This document shows positions 24,404 through 33,146 of a stretch of DNA of 64,000 nt, in pieces; the first letter of the stretch is position 1; each line of letters begins with the position of its first letter. The notes below the pieces were generated by a model. The model was given only the letters and a program-made list of their open reading frames with translations. It made no database searches and was not told where the DNA came from. The translations under genes were made by a program, and so were the position numbers. Origin of the DNA: Solobacterium sp. UBA1761 (GTDB taxonomy: Bacteria > Bacillota_I > Bacilli_A > Erysipelotrichales > Erysipelotrichaceae); the NCBI GenBank assembly GCA_002315565.1, contig DCHD01000038.1, forward strand, positions 9,382 to 73,381, given 5' to 3'.

Positions 24404-25567
24404 ATGAGGAAGACGGGTTATTATCCATATCTGATACTAATTGCCTGCTGCGGACTGATGGCTGCAACATATGGGTTTTTCAATACCCAGGGGCTTTATC
24501 TTGATGCGATTTCCGCTGAACTGAACGTCGGAAGAGGTACTGTATCTTTTTCCAGCACACTTACACTGATTGTATCGGCTGTTGCTGCTCCTACGGTTGC
24601 TATAAAACTCAGAAGTAAATACAGTATCAGACCAGTACTTATTGTTTCAGGAATTCTGACAATTCTGATGCATCTTGCTGTTACGATGTTCCCGTCTGTT
24701 GTTACCCTTTATCTTTACGGCATGATATTCGGTCTGACAATGGCTGTATACGGCAACACTTTTGTCGTTGAAATGCTCAACAGCTGGTTTGAAAAATCAG
24801 GTACAGCAACCGGTATTGCCATGTCGGTATCTGGTGTGTTTGGAATGTTCTACGCACCTTTTGCAACTTCTCTTATTGAAAAATACGGTTGGAGAAATGC
24901 CTATTACTCATATGCTGTTATTCTGCTTCTGATAATGTCGTATGCCGTTATTGTCATCAGAAACAAAGATTATACAGTACCTGCTGAAGCCGAAAAGAAA
25001 GAGAAGGTCTTCAATAAAGCCCTACTGCTTCTGGCACTGTATTTCATCGCCGGAGCTTCATTTACATCTTTTGGAAACTATATAGCCAGCTATGGGGTCA
25101 GCATTGGATTCACCCTGTCTCAGGGAGCAATTCTGTCCAGTACGATTTCCATCGGCAATCTTGTACTCAAACTGATATTCGGATACCTGACTGACAGAAT
25201 CGGCGGATACAGAACGGCTCTAATAAACTTTCTTGCTATTGTAGCCGGAATCGTTGTCCTTCTTGCTGGAGGAAACAATTATATTATTGCAATTGTTGCC
25301 TGTTTCCTTATCGGATCATGTTATGCAACATCAAATGTCATTTCAAGAGGTTTATGCAGAGACCTCTTTGGTAAAGAACAGCTTGGTATCTATTATGCAA
25401 CACTCAATGTCTTCTCGGCAGTTCAGGCATTCTCCTATACCTTTGTCGGTTCAGTCTATGACAGATGCGGTTCATATATTCCGGCTGTATATATCCTGCT
25501 TTTACTGCTGGTAATCGGATTTATCCTGGTTACAGTTGACTTCAGACAAAAAAAGAAACACCAGTAA
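24404..25567 (+). CDS. MFS transporter (monocarboxylate/oxalate:formate antiporter-like)
   Basis: A 387-residue major facilitator protein with 12 predicted helices. The order NTQGLYLDAISAELNVGRGTVSF, a central VSGVFGMFYAPFATSLIEKYGWRNAY and GYLTDRIGGYRTALINFLA matches the oxalate/formate antiporter and monocarboxylate porter branch. The substrate is probably an organic anion. An ATG at 24329 would overlap the divergent regulator; ATG 24404 at the first helix is preferred. A strong bidirectional terminator follows. Confidence 0.83.
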   Translation: MRKTGYYPYLILIACCGLMAATYGFFNTQGLYLDAISAELNVGRGTVSFSSTLTLIVSAVAAPTVAIKLRSKYSIRPVLIVSGILTILMHLAVTMFPSVVTLYLYGMIFGLTMAVYGNTFVVEMLNSWFEKSGTATGIAMSVSGVFGMFYAPFATSLIEKYGWRNAYYSYAVILLLIMSYAVIVIRNKDYTVPAEAEKKEKVFNKALLLLALYFIAGASFTSFGNYIASYGVSIGFTLSQGAILSSTISIGNLVLKLIFGYLTDRIGGYRTALINFLAIVAGIVVLLAGGNNYIIAIVACFLIGSCYATSNVISRGLCRDLFGKEQLGIYYATLNVFSAVQAFSYTFVGSVYDRCGSYIPAVYILLLLLVIGFILVTVDFRQKKKHQ

Positions 25568-25572
25568 ACATT

Positions 25573-25604
25573 AAAAGCCTTCCCATTATATGCGGAAGGC
25601 TTTT
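25573..25604. terminator. Bidirectional Rho-independent terminator
   Basis: AAAAGCCTTCC and GGAAGGCTTTT form an 11-bp stem with T tracts on both sides, between the convergent MFS and CDF genes. Confidence 0.85.
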
Positions 25605-25625
25605 TTATATTGATATTTGGGGTTT

Positions 25626-26762
25626 TCAGACAAAATCAGTTTCAATTACAAGCTCAATTTCATAGCGAGGATATAGCTGATTCATATATTCTGTAAACTG
25701 TTTTCTAAGTCCATCCCAATCCTTCAGGTCATAATCAACTGTCAGATCAACATATAACCTGGATTCTTTTTCGTTTACATATAAGGCATGATAAGACATT
25801 ACATGTTCATGCGATTTGATGAAGTCTGCTATCTGAGTTCTCATTCTGATGCTGTCATCAGAAGTATAATCCACCGCATAGATACCAAAAACCATAACAA
25901 TATTATATTTATGCATGATGTCCAACTGAAGTTCATGAAGATAATAATAAGTCTCTTCAATAGTAAGTTTATGGTCAATTTCAACATTGCATGTTCCGGA
26001 GTATCTGTCAGGTCCATAATTGTGCAGTTTCATATCAGCCGCATTGATTACAACCTTGCAGTCTCTGATATCTTTGTAAACTTTGAAAGCCAGTTCCCTG
26101 TTTCCCGATTCACCAAGAAGATCAGATACGGTCTCTCCAAGATTTTCTAATCCGGCTTTAATTATCAGAATCGAAATAATTATTCCGGCATAACCATCAA
26201 GATTCAGACCAAATAAGATATATACCAGCGAAGAAACTATTGTGATCAGTGAAGCAAATGAATCGTTTTTGCACTCGCTTCCTACGCCGACTAATGAACT
26301 TGAATCTACTCTTTTACCTGTCTTTATTGTATAAGTACCTAAGATAAACTTAATGACAGCAGTCATTGCGACAATTGCCAGTGATAAAAAAGATACTTCG
26401 ATTTCATCTTCATGAACGATATGATTCAGTGAATCCTTTAAAAATGAAAGTCCTGTAATAACAATCAAAGAAGAAATAACCAGTGATGTCAAATACTCAA
26501 TTCTTCCGTACCCGAAAGGATGTTTTTTGGTAGGATGTTTACCGGCAAGTTTTGCTCCGATCAGAGCCATCACACTGGTCAGAGCGTCGGTGGCATTATT
26601 CGCTCCTTCCGACAATATAGCAATGGAATTGGTGATACTGCCAATTATTATTTTGCCTAAAGAAATCAGGATATTTATAATTATGCCCAGCACAGAGGTT
26701 ACTACGATTGCACCTTGTCTTGAATCCCTGTCTACTTTAAATAATCTGTATAAAAAATTCAT
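25626..26762 (-). CDS. Cation diffusion facilitator family metal exporter
   Basis: A 378-residue CDF protein, longer than usual through an extended cytoplasmic C-terminal domain. Helix 2 carries the metal site pattern EGANNATDALTS, followed by the family motif HPTKKHPFGYGRIEYL, and helix 5 has a second site. The C-terminal ferredoxin-like domain contains the DVMHKY-like strand pattern (LDIMHKYNIVMVFGIYAVDY) that senses metal and drives dimerisation. Exports Zn, Mn, Fe or similar divalent ions; specificity unclear because the usual site residues are altered. ATG 26762 has a GGGGAAG ribosome site. Confidence 0.88.
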   Translation of the reverse strand: MNFLYRLFKVDRDSRQGAIVVTSVLGIIINILISLGKIIIGSITNSIAILSEGANNATDALTSVMALIGAKLAGKHPTKKHPFGYGRIEYLTSLVISSLIVITGLSFLKDSLNHIVHEDEIEVSFLSLAIVAMTAVIKFILGTYTIKTGKRVDSSSLVGVGSECKNDSFASLITIVSSLVYILFGLNLDGYAGIIISILIIKAGLENLGETVSDLLGESGNRELAFKVYKDIRDCKVVINAADMKLHNYGPDRYSGTCNVEIDHKLTIEETYYYLHELQLDIMHKYNIVMVFGIYAVDYTSDDSIRMRTQIADFIKSHEHVMSYHALYVNEKESRLYVDLTVDYDLKDWDGLRKQFTEYMNQLYPRYEIELVIETDFV

Positions 26763-26775
26763 ATTCTTCCCCATT

Positions 26776-26805
26776 AAAATGGAGACAGTGATCTGTCTCC
26801 ATTTT
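26776..26805 (-). terminator. Rho-independent terminator after the rubrerythrin gene
   Basis: AAAATGGAGACAG (26776-26788) and CTGTCTCCATTTT (26793-26805) form a perfect 13-bp stem with a 4-nt loop. Confidence 0.8.
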
Positions 26806-26812
26806 TATATGC

Positions 26813-27403
26813 TTATTTATTGAATACTCTGTTCAGGAAGCCCTGTAAAGCTTTTCCATGTCTTGCTTCATCACGAGCCATTTCATGAACTGTATCATGG
26901 ATTGCATCAAGACCGTATTTCTTAGCCATTTTAGCAAGTTCTGTTTTACCTGCTGTAGCACCGAATTCACAGTCAACTCTCCATGCCAGATTCTTCTTTG
27001 TGCAGTCTGTCATGTTTGCTTCTAAGTCGCCACCTAACATTTCAGCGAATTTAGCAGCATGTTCTGCTTCTTCAAATGCAGCTTTTTCCCAGTATAAACC
27101 AATTTCAGGATAGCCTTCTCTGTGAGCAACTCTTGCCATGCACAGATACATACCTACTTCTGAACATTCGCCATTGAAGTTAGCCATCAGCTGTTCATAT
27201 ATCCATTTCTTGTCTGCTTCTGGAATATCAGGATTGTTTTTAACAGTTGCACCATATACGCCGAATGTGTGCTCTGCTGCTAAAGTAATATCACCTTTAA
27301 CTTCTTCAAACATTTCTGATTTTGCGTGGCATGTTGGGCATTCTGCTGGAGCAGCATCACCTTCATAAACATAACCACAAACTTTACATACGAATTTTGC
27401 CAT
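26813..27403 (-). CDS. Reverse rubrerythrin (N-terminal rubredoxin, C-terminal diiron domain)
   Basis: A 196-residue peroxide-reducing rubrerythrin in the reverse order typical of anaerobic Bacillota. The rubredoxin domain comes first (Cys6, Cys9, Cys22, Cys25 in CKVCGYVYEG...CPTC), then a four-helix diiron domain with NGECSEVGMYLCMARVAHREG, EEAEHAAKFAEML and ARDEARHGKAL supplying Glu and His ligands. It reduces hydrogen peroxide to water in the cytoplasm. An AAAGGAGA ribosome site precedes the ATG. It is the third gene after a Fur-family regulator and a flavodoxin-rubredoxin protein that could donate its electrons. Confidence 0.93.
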   Translation of the reverse strand: MAKFVCKVCGYVYEGDAAPAECPTCHAKSEMFEEVKGDITLAAEHTFGVYGATVKNNPDIPEADKKWIYEQLMANFNGECSEVGMYLCMARVAHREGYPEIGLYWEKAAFEEAEHAAKFAEMLGGDLEANMTDCTKKNLAWRVDCEFGATAGKTELAKMAKKYGLDAIHDTVHEMARDEARHGKALQGFLNRVFNK

Positions 27404-27465
27404 TTAATTTTCTCCTTTTATTATTCGTTATATTGCATCTTTATTATTACATAAAGATTGTTGCC

Positions 27466-28092
27466 TTAATTCATTTCCTTGAAAACACTGCCTGGCTGGT
27501 GACATGTAGGACATTCTTCAGGAGGATTATCTCCAGAATGAACATATCCGCAGATTGAACAGATCCAGCGTTTTTCCTTCTTGTCTTCTATTACTGTCTG
27601 CTTTGAAAGATATTCAGCAATATCATCAGCGATTTTCTGACCATCTTCTTCTTTGAATTCACCCATATCAGTAAGTGTCATGCCTGTAAGTTTGGCAAAG
27701 TCACCTAACAGATGTGATTCTTCAAAAGTCAAAGTAGACATTCTCAGTTCACCTTTAGTGAAATAAGAATTGAATGTATAAGGATTAGCCAGATTCTTAA
27801 GCGATTCAGCTACACCTGGGAATTCCTTATCAGAGAAGATTCCTTCGCCAACAACAATGACATGCTTGTTTTTAAGTTTGCCCTGCATCTTGTTTAAGAA
27901 CAGCTTTGTAAGCTGAGCTGTGTAAGGTCCTCTGAATCCAAATACCAGTACAATGGCGTCATAGGATGTTTCATCCTCTGCCATGTAAGGTGTGTCCACG
28001 TCAATCATAGTACATGCCAGTTTGTCAGCAATGATTTTAGCTAGTCTTCTGGCTGTGCCGTGGTGAGTGTCATAAGTAACAATTGTTCTCAT
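27466..28092 (-). CDS. Flavodoxin-rubredoxin fusion protein
   Basis: A 208-residue cytoplasmic protein. Residues 1-150 have a flavodoxin-like fold (IVTYDTHHGTARRLA is the FMN phosphate loop; VLVFGFRGPYTAQ and VVGEGIF follow). Residues 175-208 are a rubredoxin-type zinc/iron knuckle with Cys178, Cys181, Cys194 and Cys197. The arrangement would pass electrons from FMN to a rubredoxin iron centre within one chain, suiting it to feed the neighbouring rubrerythrin. ATG 28092 with an AAGGAG site is chosen; it begins 1 nt after the regulator's stop. Confidence 0.85.
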   Translation of the reverse strand: MRTIVTYDTHHGTARRLAKIIADKLACTMIDVDTPYMAEDETSYDAIVLVFGFRGPYTAQLTKLFLNKMQGKLKNKHVIVVGEGIFSDKEFPGVAESLKNLANPYTFNSYFTKGELRMSTLTFEESHLLGDFAKLTGMTLTDMGEFKEEDGQKIADDIAEYLSKQTVIEDKKEKRWICSICGYVHSGDNPPEECPTCHQPGSVFKEMN

Positions 28093-28093
28093 A

Positions 28094-28462
28094 CTATACT
28101 CCTTTTTTCCTGCATTTAGCACATACGTAATGAAGTTTCAGATCAATAGTCTTAATATCTTCATTTACTTCCTCATTGATAATTTCTTTGATATTGCCGA
28201 TTTCAAAGTCGACAATTTCTCCGCATACATCGCATACAAGATGTCCATGTTCCCTGACTGTTTTATCAAATACATCCGGCTGGCCATCCATACTGACTTT
28301 TGTAAGTAACCCGTCTTCGGTAAGTCTGTTCAGTATGCGATACATCGAAGCAAGCGAAACATCGATATTTTTCCTTTTTGCCAACAGAAAAGCCTCTTCC
28401 GCTGTCATGTGGCCTTTACTGTTTTGCATCATTTCAAGTATCTGTCTGTTAAGTTTGGTCAT
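28094..28462 (-). CDS. Fur family repressor, PerR-like
   Basis: A 122-residue Fur-family regulator. The winged helix occupies residues 1-75 (TAEEAFLLAKRKNIDVSLASMYRILNRL is the recognition helix region); HGHLVCDVCGEIVDF and CAKC supply the structural zinc site, and REHGHL-type histidines with a conserved acidic residue form the regulatory metal site. The genes it leads are peroxide defence genes, favouring PerR over Fur or Zur. It is short compared with the usual 140 residues. An inverted repeat of the PerR/Fur box type lies directly before its ATG, so it is probably self-regulated. Confidence 0.85.
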   Translation of the reverse strand: MTKLNRQILEMMQNSKGHMTAEEAFLLAKRKNIDVSLASMYRILNRLTEDGLLTKVSMDGQPDVFDKTVREHGHLVCDVCGEIVDFEIGNIKEIINEEVNEDIKTIDLKLHYVCAKCRKKGV

Positions 28463-28469
28463 AATAATT

Positions 28470-28482
28470 AAGAATGATTCTT
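28470..28482 (-). promoter_or_regulatory. PerR/Fur-box-like operator
   Basis: AAGAAT-G-ATTCTT is a perfect 6-1-6 inverted repeat, flanked by AATAAT / ATTATT extensions, resembling PerR boxes. On the minus strand a TATATT box (28493-28488) lies just upstream, so the operator covers the expected start of the three-gene peroxide operon. Confidence 0.65.
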
Positions 28483-28558
28483 ATTATTAATATAGCACAT
28501 TGTTTCGATATTTCAATTGATATGCATAAAAAGCTGTATTGTCAAAATCATGCCATAT

Positions 28559-28581
28559 AAAAACCTGATATCCCTATCAGG
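28559..28581 (-). terminator. Rho-independent terminator of the two-component/peptide operon
   Basis: CCTGATA (28564-28570) and TATCAGG (28575-28581) with a 4-nt loop; five T residues follow on the minus strand. It lies about 40 nt after the peptide gene. Confidence 0.75.
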
Positions 28582-28622
28582 AAAAAACTTAAACTATTTT
28601 TATGATATAACTCTTCCAATAA

Positions 28623-28790
28623 TTACTGATCAGCTTTTGATTTGGCAGAACCGTCTGGATCTTCTGAACCACCGATCCATACAGCTGTATCCGCTGGTTT
28701 GTTTTTGACATTGGTGTCATCAGCAGGTTTCAAATAGCCTCCTGATACATTCTCCAGTTCTTCTTTTTTTAGTTCTTTTTTATCTGACAT
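28623..28790 (-). CDS. Double-glycine leader peptide, putative secreted signal or bacteriocin-like peptide
   Basis: A 55-residue peptide. The first 18 residues, MSDKKELKKEELENVSGG, have the form of a double-glycine leader (EL-x-x-V/I-x-GG), the signal cut by C39-peptidase ABC exporters. The remaining 37 residues are hydrophilic and cysteine-free, with a central TAVWIGG. It has a GAGG ribosome site 6-7 nt before its ATG and overlaps the last 11 bases of the histidine kinase gene, so it is co-translated with it. A terminator follows. No C39 transporter is in the window. Exported signal, bacteriocin or chaperoned peptide are all possible. Confidence 0.72.
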   Translation of the reverse strand: MSDKKELKKEELENVSGGYLKPADDTNVKNKPADTAVWIGGSEDPDGSAKSKADQ

Positions 28791-30501
28791 GTTTTTCCTC
28801 GTTATTGTTTTCTATTGATGGAACTGTAAACTCAAATACTGCTCCACCTGTTTCATTATTTCTCGCAGTAAGTGTACCACTATGTTCTGTGGCTATTCTT
28901 CTGGCAATTGACAGTCCAAGTCCAGTGCCCTTACCGATTTCCTTGGTTGTATAGAATGGGTCAAAGATTGTTTCGAGTTCACTATCAGCGATACCTGGAC
29001 CATTATCACAAACACTCATTATCACGTTATCTGCATCATCCCTTACGGCAATCTTAATAGTGCCTTCTTTTTCACCTATTGCCTGAACGGCATTATTGAT
29101 GAGATTGATCAGCAGATATTCAAGCTGTGACTCATCGCCATTTATCTTCTTTTCAGAAGAATATTCAGTTTCAATATGAATATTATGCTTAAGTGATGAA
29201 CTTACGATATTCTTAACTTCTTCAACAACATCGGCCAATCCAAGAGGATGCATATCGTATCCTTCTTTTCTTCTTGAAATACGGGATAGACGTCTTATCA
29301 GATTCTTTGCCTTCTCCGAAGAGGAATATATGGCAACAAGATTGTCATAGACTGATGAATCTTCTGGCGTATTCTCTAATGCCAGAAGACTCTCCGACAT
29401 GATTGGAGAAAGAAGATTGTTGAACTCGTGAGAAATGCCAGCTGTAAGTGTACCGATAGTTTCAAGACGCTTATGGTGTTCTACCTCTTCCTGTAGTCTG
29501 TTCTTTTCCTCAAGAAGAGTATTCTGTTTTTCCAGATTCTTTATTTCTTTTTCCTGTTCTTTCTGCCTTCTGTTTGAATTCATCAGAGAATAAATCAGAA
29601 TTGTAACTGATGAAGTCAGTAAGAATGCTGAAAAAATAATCTCAACAGTTACCTTGTTTACACCAGGATCAATTGTATTGAAAGATGCCACGCCAATAGA
29701 GAATATACTGTTTTCAGTCATCGACAATGGCAGTATGGTCATCTTACAGGTGTAGTAATCACCTGTTTCTTCTTCAGTGAAGTTATAGCCAATACTACGC
29801 ACATTGCCTTCGTCTTCTGCTCTCAGTATTTCAGTAAAGCCGTCGTCTCTTTGAATTATTTCTTCTTCGGACATGATACGATACTGTGACTGTTCATCAT
29901 CATTCTGAAGTGTCAGAGAATTCTCTCTTGAATAGATTACAATCCAGTAATCAGAGAACAGTGTACTTGTAACTGTTTTCTTATAGAACTCATCAAAATC
30001 CAGAACCAGCATATAGGATGTATCATCCCTTGTGCGGTTCGTCAGAATATAAACTTCTTCATTTTCCTTATCTTCAACCGCCCAGATTCTCTTATCTTCA
30101 TAGGCCAAAGAAAAGTCAAAGAAAGAGATATCTCTGTTATTTACGGATACTGCTTTATTATCTTGAAATACAACAAGGTCAACAATATAGTTGGAGTCAA
30201 AGATATCCTCTTTATTTACATCTGAAATAAGCGATGTAGCATCACCTGTTTCAAAGTAGATACTGCAGTCTTTATATAACTCTTCAGATTCAATCGCTTC
30301 ATCAAGCTCCTGATAACAACGGTCAAGCACCAGATTCAAATTGTGGTCAACCGCATGGCACAAGTCAAGAAGATGATCATAGTGCTCATTTACCTTTTCT
30401 TTCTTGCTGGCCTCAACAGTAAAAACCATGCCGGTTACACCAATCAAAAAAAGCATGAATGCCAAATAATGGACAACATTGAATCTGAACTGTTTCTTCA
30501 T
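28780..30501 (-). CDS. Sensor histidine kinase with extracytoplasmic domain
   Basis: A 573-residue membrane kinase. Helix 1 (about 8-28) and helix 2 (about 284-306) bracket a 250-residue outer sensor domain of Cache-like composition. A coiled coil (310-345) leads to the dimerisation helix with phospho-acceptor His358 in ISHEFNN, then the ATPase domain with N-box LINLINNAVQA, CDNGPGIAD and GKGTGLGLSIA. The HEFNN type places it among NtrB/HPK4-like kinases. It starts 4 bases inside the end of the response regulator gene (ATGA) and its own end overlaps a double-glycine peptide gene. Confidence 0.9.
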   Translation of the reverse strand: MKKQFRFNVVHYLAFMLFLIGVTGMVFTVEASKKEKVNEHYDHLLDLCHAVDHNLNLVLDRCYQELDEAIESEELYKDCSIYFETGDATSLISDVNKEDIFDSNYIVDLVVFQDNKAVSVNNRDISFFDFSLAYEDKRIWAVEDKENEEVYILTNRTRDDTSYMLVLDFDEFYKKTVTSTLFSDYWIVIYSRENSLTLQNDDEQSQYRIMSEEEIIQRDDGFTEILRAEDEGNVRSIGYNFTEEETGDYYTCKMTILPLSMTENSIFSIGVASFNTIDPGVNKVTVEIIFSAFLLTSSVTILIYSLMNSNRRQKEQEKEIKNLEKQNTLLEEKNRLQEEVEHHKRLETIGTLTAGISHEFNNLLSPIMSESLLALENTPEDSSVYDNLVAIYSSSEKAKNLIRRLSRISRRKEGYDMHPLGLADVVEEVKNIVSSSLKHNIHIETEYSSEKKINGDESQLEYLLINLINNAVQAIGEKEGTIKIAVRDDADNVIMSVCDNGPGIADSELETIFDPFYTTKEIGKGTGLGLSIARRIATEHSGTLTARNNETGGAVFEFTVPSIENNNEEKHVR

Positions 30502-31184
30502 ACAGTAAACCTGTAACCGATTCCTCTTACTGTTTTGATATATTTAGGATCAGATGGATTATCTTCAATCTTTGCACGCAGTCTGTTTATATAGACAATA
30601 ATTGTCTGTTCATCGACAACCGCGTTATCCCAGATCATGTCATAGAGAGCATCCTTGGTAAAGATCTGATTTTCTGAATCCATAAAAAGTTTAATCATCG
30701 CATTTTCTTTGGAAGTCAGGAATATTTCCTTGTCATTCTTGAAGAAACGTAATGTACTGGTATCGAAAGTAAACGGACCTTTTCTGATTACTCTGTCTTC
30801 AATGTGTTTCTTGTCTCTTCTGATTAGAGCCTTGATCTTGGCACCAAGAGTAACCGGATTGAATGGCTTGGTTATATAGTCATCAGCTCCGATATCGAGT
30901 CCATACAGTGTATCAAAATCTTCTTTACGGCCAGAGACAATAATGATAGGTGTGTCTATCTTTTTTTCTCTTATTCTTTTGATGGTTTCAAAACCATCAA
31001 TACCGGCCATATTGATGTCCATGATTATCAGACTGTAAACATTGTTTTCAAGCTTTTCTAAAGCAATAAGACCGCTTTCAGCAGTATCAGAAAGAATATT
31101 GTTGGATTCAACAACTTTGCATAATGAAGAAAGAACACTTTCATCGTCATCAACAATCAGAACGATATCCTTATTTGTTTCCAT
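30498..31184 (-). CDS. OmpR family response regulator
   Basis: A 228-residue regulator. Receiver domain 1-120 with acidic pocket VDDDE, phospho-acceptor Asp56 in IIMDINM, conserved Thr/Ser in IIVSGR and Lys in TKPF. The winged helix (about 130-226) has DNA recognition elements VDEQTIIVYINRLRAKI and YIKTVRGIGYRF. A GGAG ribosome site precedes ATG 31184. It is the first gene of the operon with the kinase and a double-glycine peptide, so phosphorylation may control peptide production. Confidence 0.93.
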   Translation of the reverse strand: METNKDIVLIVDDDESVLSSLCKVVESNNILSDTAESGLIALEKLENNVYSLIIMDINMAGIDGFETIKRIREKKIDTPIIIVSGRKEDFDTLYGLDIGADDYITKPFNPVTLGAKIKALIRRDKKHIEDRVIRKGPFTFDTSTLRFFKNDKEIFLTSKENAMIKLFMDSENQIFTKDALYDMIWDNAVVDEQTIIVYINRLRAKIEDNPSDPKYIKTVRGIGYRFTV

Positions 31185-31234
31185 ATTTAAATCTCCAGTA
31201 ACAATTTAAGTATACTATCGAACTCTGAAAAACA

Positions 31235-32230
31235 TCAGAATTCTACTCTTTTGAAAAGATTCTTCATGGATATGTTTGCTGAACCGGACATCAGAGTATC
31301 CTTGTTGAGAACACCAGGCAACAGTTCAGCAAAGGCATAGCCGACCATCTTGCCATCAGTTGTTTTTATACTGCAGAGTTCTTCAAAATAGGCAAAGTTC
31401 ATATGGCCTTCCTGAAGTGGTTCAATCAGATAATCCTTATCTTTATATTTGGAATGGAATCTCCATCCTGCTGACCATTTAAGACCTTTGTGTTCAGTCA
31501 CAGTCAGTCTTTCAATGCTGTAGTCAAAAAGTCTAATGTATTTACCATCTTTATCAATGTATGTTCCATCATACTCAGGTGATTCATTGTGTGGGAAGGT
31601 AAAGAGCATCATCTCTTCATCATCGAAGAATCTTAAAGAGAACCACTCCCAGTGACAGCGCATGTCAGCCATGTTGTAGGTACCACCCTGTTTGTCAAAC
31701 CAGGTCTTGCCTGTCAGTTTTATCTTCTTGCCCTTTAAGACAAGCGTTCCTTCAGTTGGCATACTGGTCCATGAATAATAAAGTGTTGTCGCATTTTCAT
31801 CAGGTATGCCCATCTGAAGTAAACCATTATCACAATGCCATACAGCACCCTTGCCGTAATCACACATCACATCAAGTGAAAAGTCTTTATGGCTGAGTTT
31901 AATCTCAATGCCTTTTTCTTTTTTAACTGCTGAAGCAACACCTTTGACACTGGCTTCATTTTCTGAAATAGATACCTTGTCAGAAAAGATAAAGGTATCC
32001 TGAAAATAGTAGTGTCTTTTATCCTTGTAATCAGTTAAGGCTACCATTGTAACTTTAGGTACAATCGGACCAAATGCCAGATGTAACAGTGTATACTGCC
32101 ATGAGTACATGTTACCTTCTTCATCAAACATTATGCCTGTGGCATACCACCATTCACGGTTATTCTTATGGATGCCCCATTCAGATTCAAAACTGCCATG
32201 GTTTCTTGGATTATAGACTGCTTTTTTCAT
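31235..32230 (-). CDS. Lipocalin-like (AttH/CrtC-type) hydratase-fold protein
   Basis: A 331-residue soluble protein. NREWWYATGIMF and the tandem beta-barrel layout (TGKTWFDKQGGTYN, then HWEWFSLRFFDDEEMMLF) match the AttH/CrtC/kievitone hydratase lipocalin family, which includes carotenoid 1,2-hydratases and terpenoid or polyketide enzymes. No signal peptide is seen. ATG 32230 has an AGGGG ribosome site; a longer upstream start is unlikely. It lies alone between the two-component operon and a divergent TPR gene. The substrate is not inferable; a bulky lipid or isoprenoid is typical for the family. Confidence 0.8.
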   Translation of the reverse strand: MKKAVYNPRNHGSFESEWGIHKNNREWWYATGIMFDEEGNMYSWQYTLLHLAFGPIVPKVTMVALTDYKDKRHYYFQDTFIFSDKVSISENEASVKGVASAVKKEKGIEIKLSHKDFSLDVMCDYGKGAVWHCDNGLLQMGIPDENATTLYYSWTSMPTEGTLVLKGKKIKLTGKTWFDKQGGTYNMADMRCHWEWFSLRFFDDEEMMLFTFPHNESPEYDGTYIDKDGKYIRLFDYSIERLTVTEHKGLKWSAGWRFHSKYKDKDYLIEPLQEGHMNFAYFEELCSIKTTDGKMVGYAFAELLPGVLNKDTLMSGSANISMKNLFKRVEF

Positions 32231-32360
32231 GCGATGTCCCCTTTTTGGAATATGTATTATAAGCAGATGAATATTCACCTTTACTTTACCATATTTAAAG
32301 CATAAACAAAGTCTATTTACGCTGTGTCAAGTATAATGAATCTATACACTGGAGAATATT

Positions 32361-33146
32361 ATGGAAAGAAAAAACATTGAATGTGAAAGCTGTTCAAATG
32401 AAGCAACAGGAAGAATAAACACTTTAAGATTTATTGACAGACTGGATATGTACTTTAAAGCCAATGACCTTGATGGAGCAAGAGAACATCTGAACTTCTG
32501 GGACAATGAAGCAAGAACACTTGGCGACAGATGTGGTCTGCTTACCGTGCTGAATGAAAAGATCGGCTTTTCAAGAAGGATAAATGACAGAGCAATGGCT
32601 GAAAGAGCTTTGAAGGAAGCTATGGAAATTCTTGAAGAAAGAGAACAGTTCAACAATGTTTCAGGCGCAACTATCTGTGTCAATATTGCCACTACTTTAA
32701 AAGCTTTTGACAGAGTTATAGAAGCACTTCCAATCTATGACAAAGCTGAATCTGTATTCATTGAAAAACACATGGAAGACAGCTTTGAATATGCATCACT
32801 TCTCAATAACAGAGCAAGTGCCTATGAAGAACTTAAACGCTATGACGAAGCTGAAGAAAGCCTTCTTAAAGCCTTTGATATTCTGGTTAATGAAGGAAGA
32901 CATGACGGCGAAGTGGCGCTTACTTTAATCTCACTTGCCCATATTGTCTATGACAGAGATGAAGATGTTGAAAGAGTTGAAAAAACTCTCGATATAGCAG
33001 TTGAATATCTGGAATCTGAAAGACAGGCACACGATGCCAATTATGCTTATGTGCTAGAAAAAATTGTTCCTTCTCTTCGTTACTTCAAACGTGAAGAACT
33101 CGCTGACAAATACGAAAAACTGTCCAAAGAAATATACAGTAAATAA
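32361..33146 (+). CDS. Tetratricopeptide repeat protein
   Basis: A 261-residue, all-helical cytoplasmic protein built of about five TPR-like units; the pattern LLNNRASAYEELKRYDEAEESLLKAFDIL (two helices with A-x-x-Y/F spacing) is the clearest. TATAAT at 32335 and a GGAG ribosome site precede the ATG. Its stop overlaps the start of a DUF4037 gene by one base (TAATG), so the two products are made in step and probably interact. Confidence 0.82.
   Translation: MERKNIECESCSNEATGRINTLRFIDRLDMYFKANDLDGAREHLNFWDNEARTLGDRCGLLTVLNEKIGFSRRINDRAMAERALKEAMEILEEREQFNNVSGATICVNIATTLKAFDRVIEALPIYDKAESVFIEKHMEDSFEYASLLNNRASAYEELKRYDEAEESLLKAFDILVNEGRHDGEVALTLISLAHIVYDRDEDVERVEKTLDIAVEYLESERQAHDANYAYVLEKIVPSLRYFKREELADKYEKLSKEIYSK

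Noticed and set aside
26813..28092. CPTCH motifs that read as c-type cytochrome haem sites (CxxCH)
   Set aside because: Both are the second half of rubredoxin knuckles (CxxC...CPTC) in cytoplasmic proteins, with no signal peptide.
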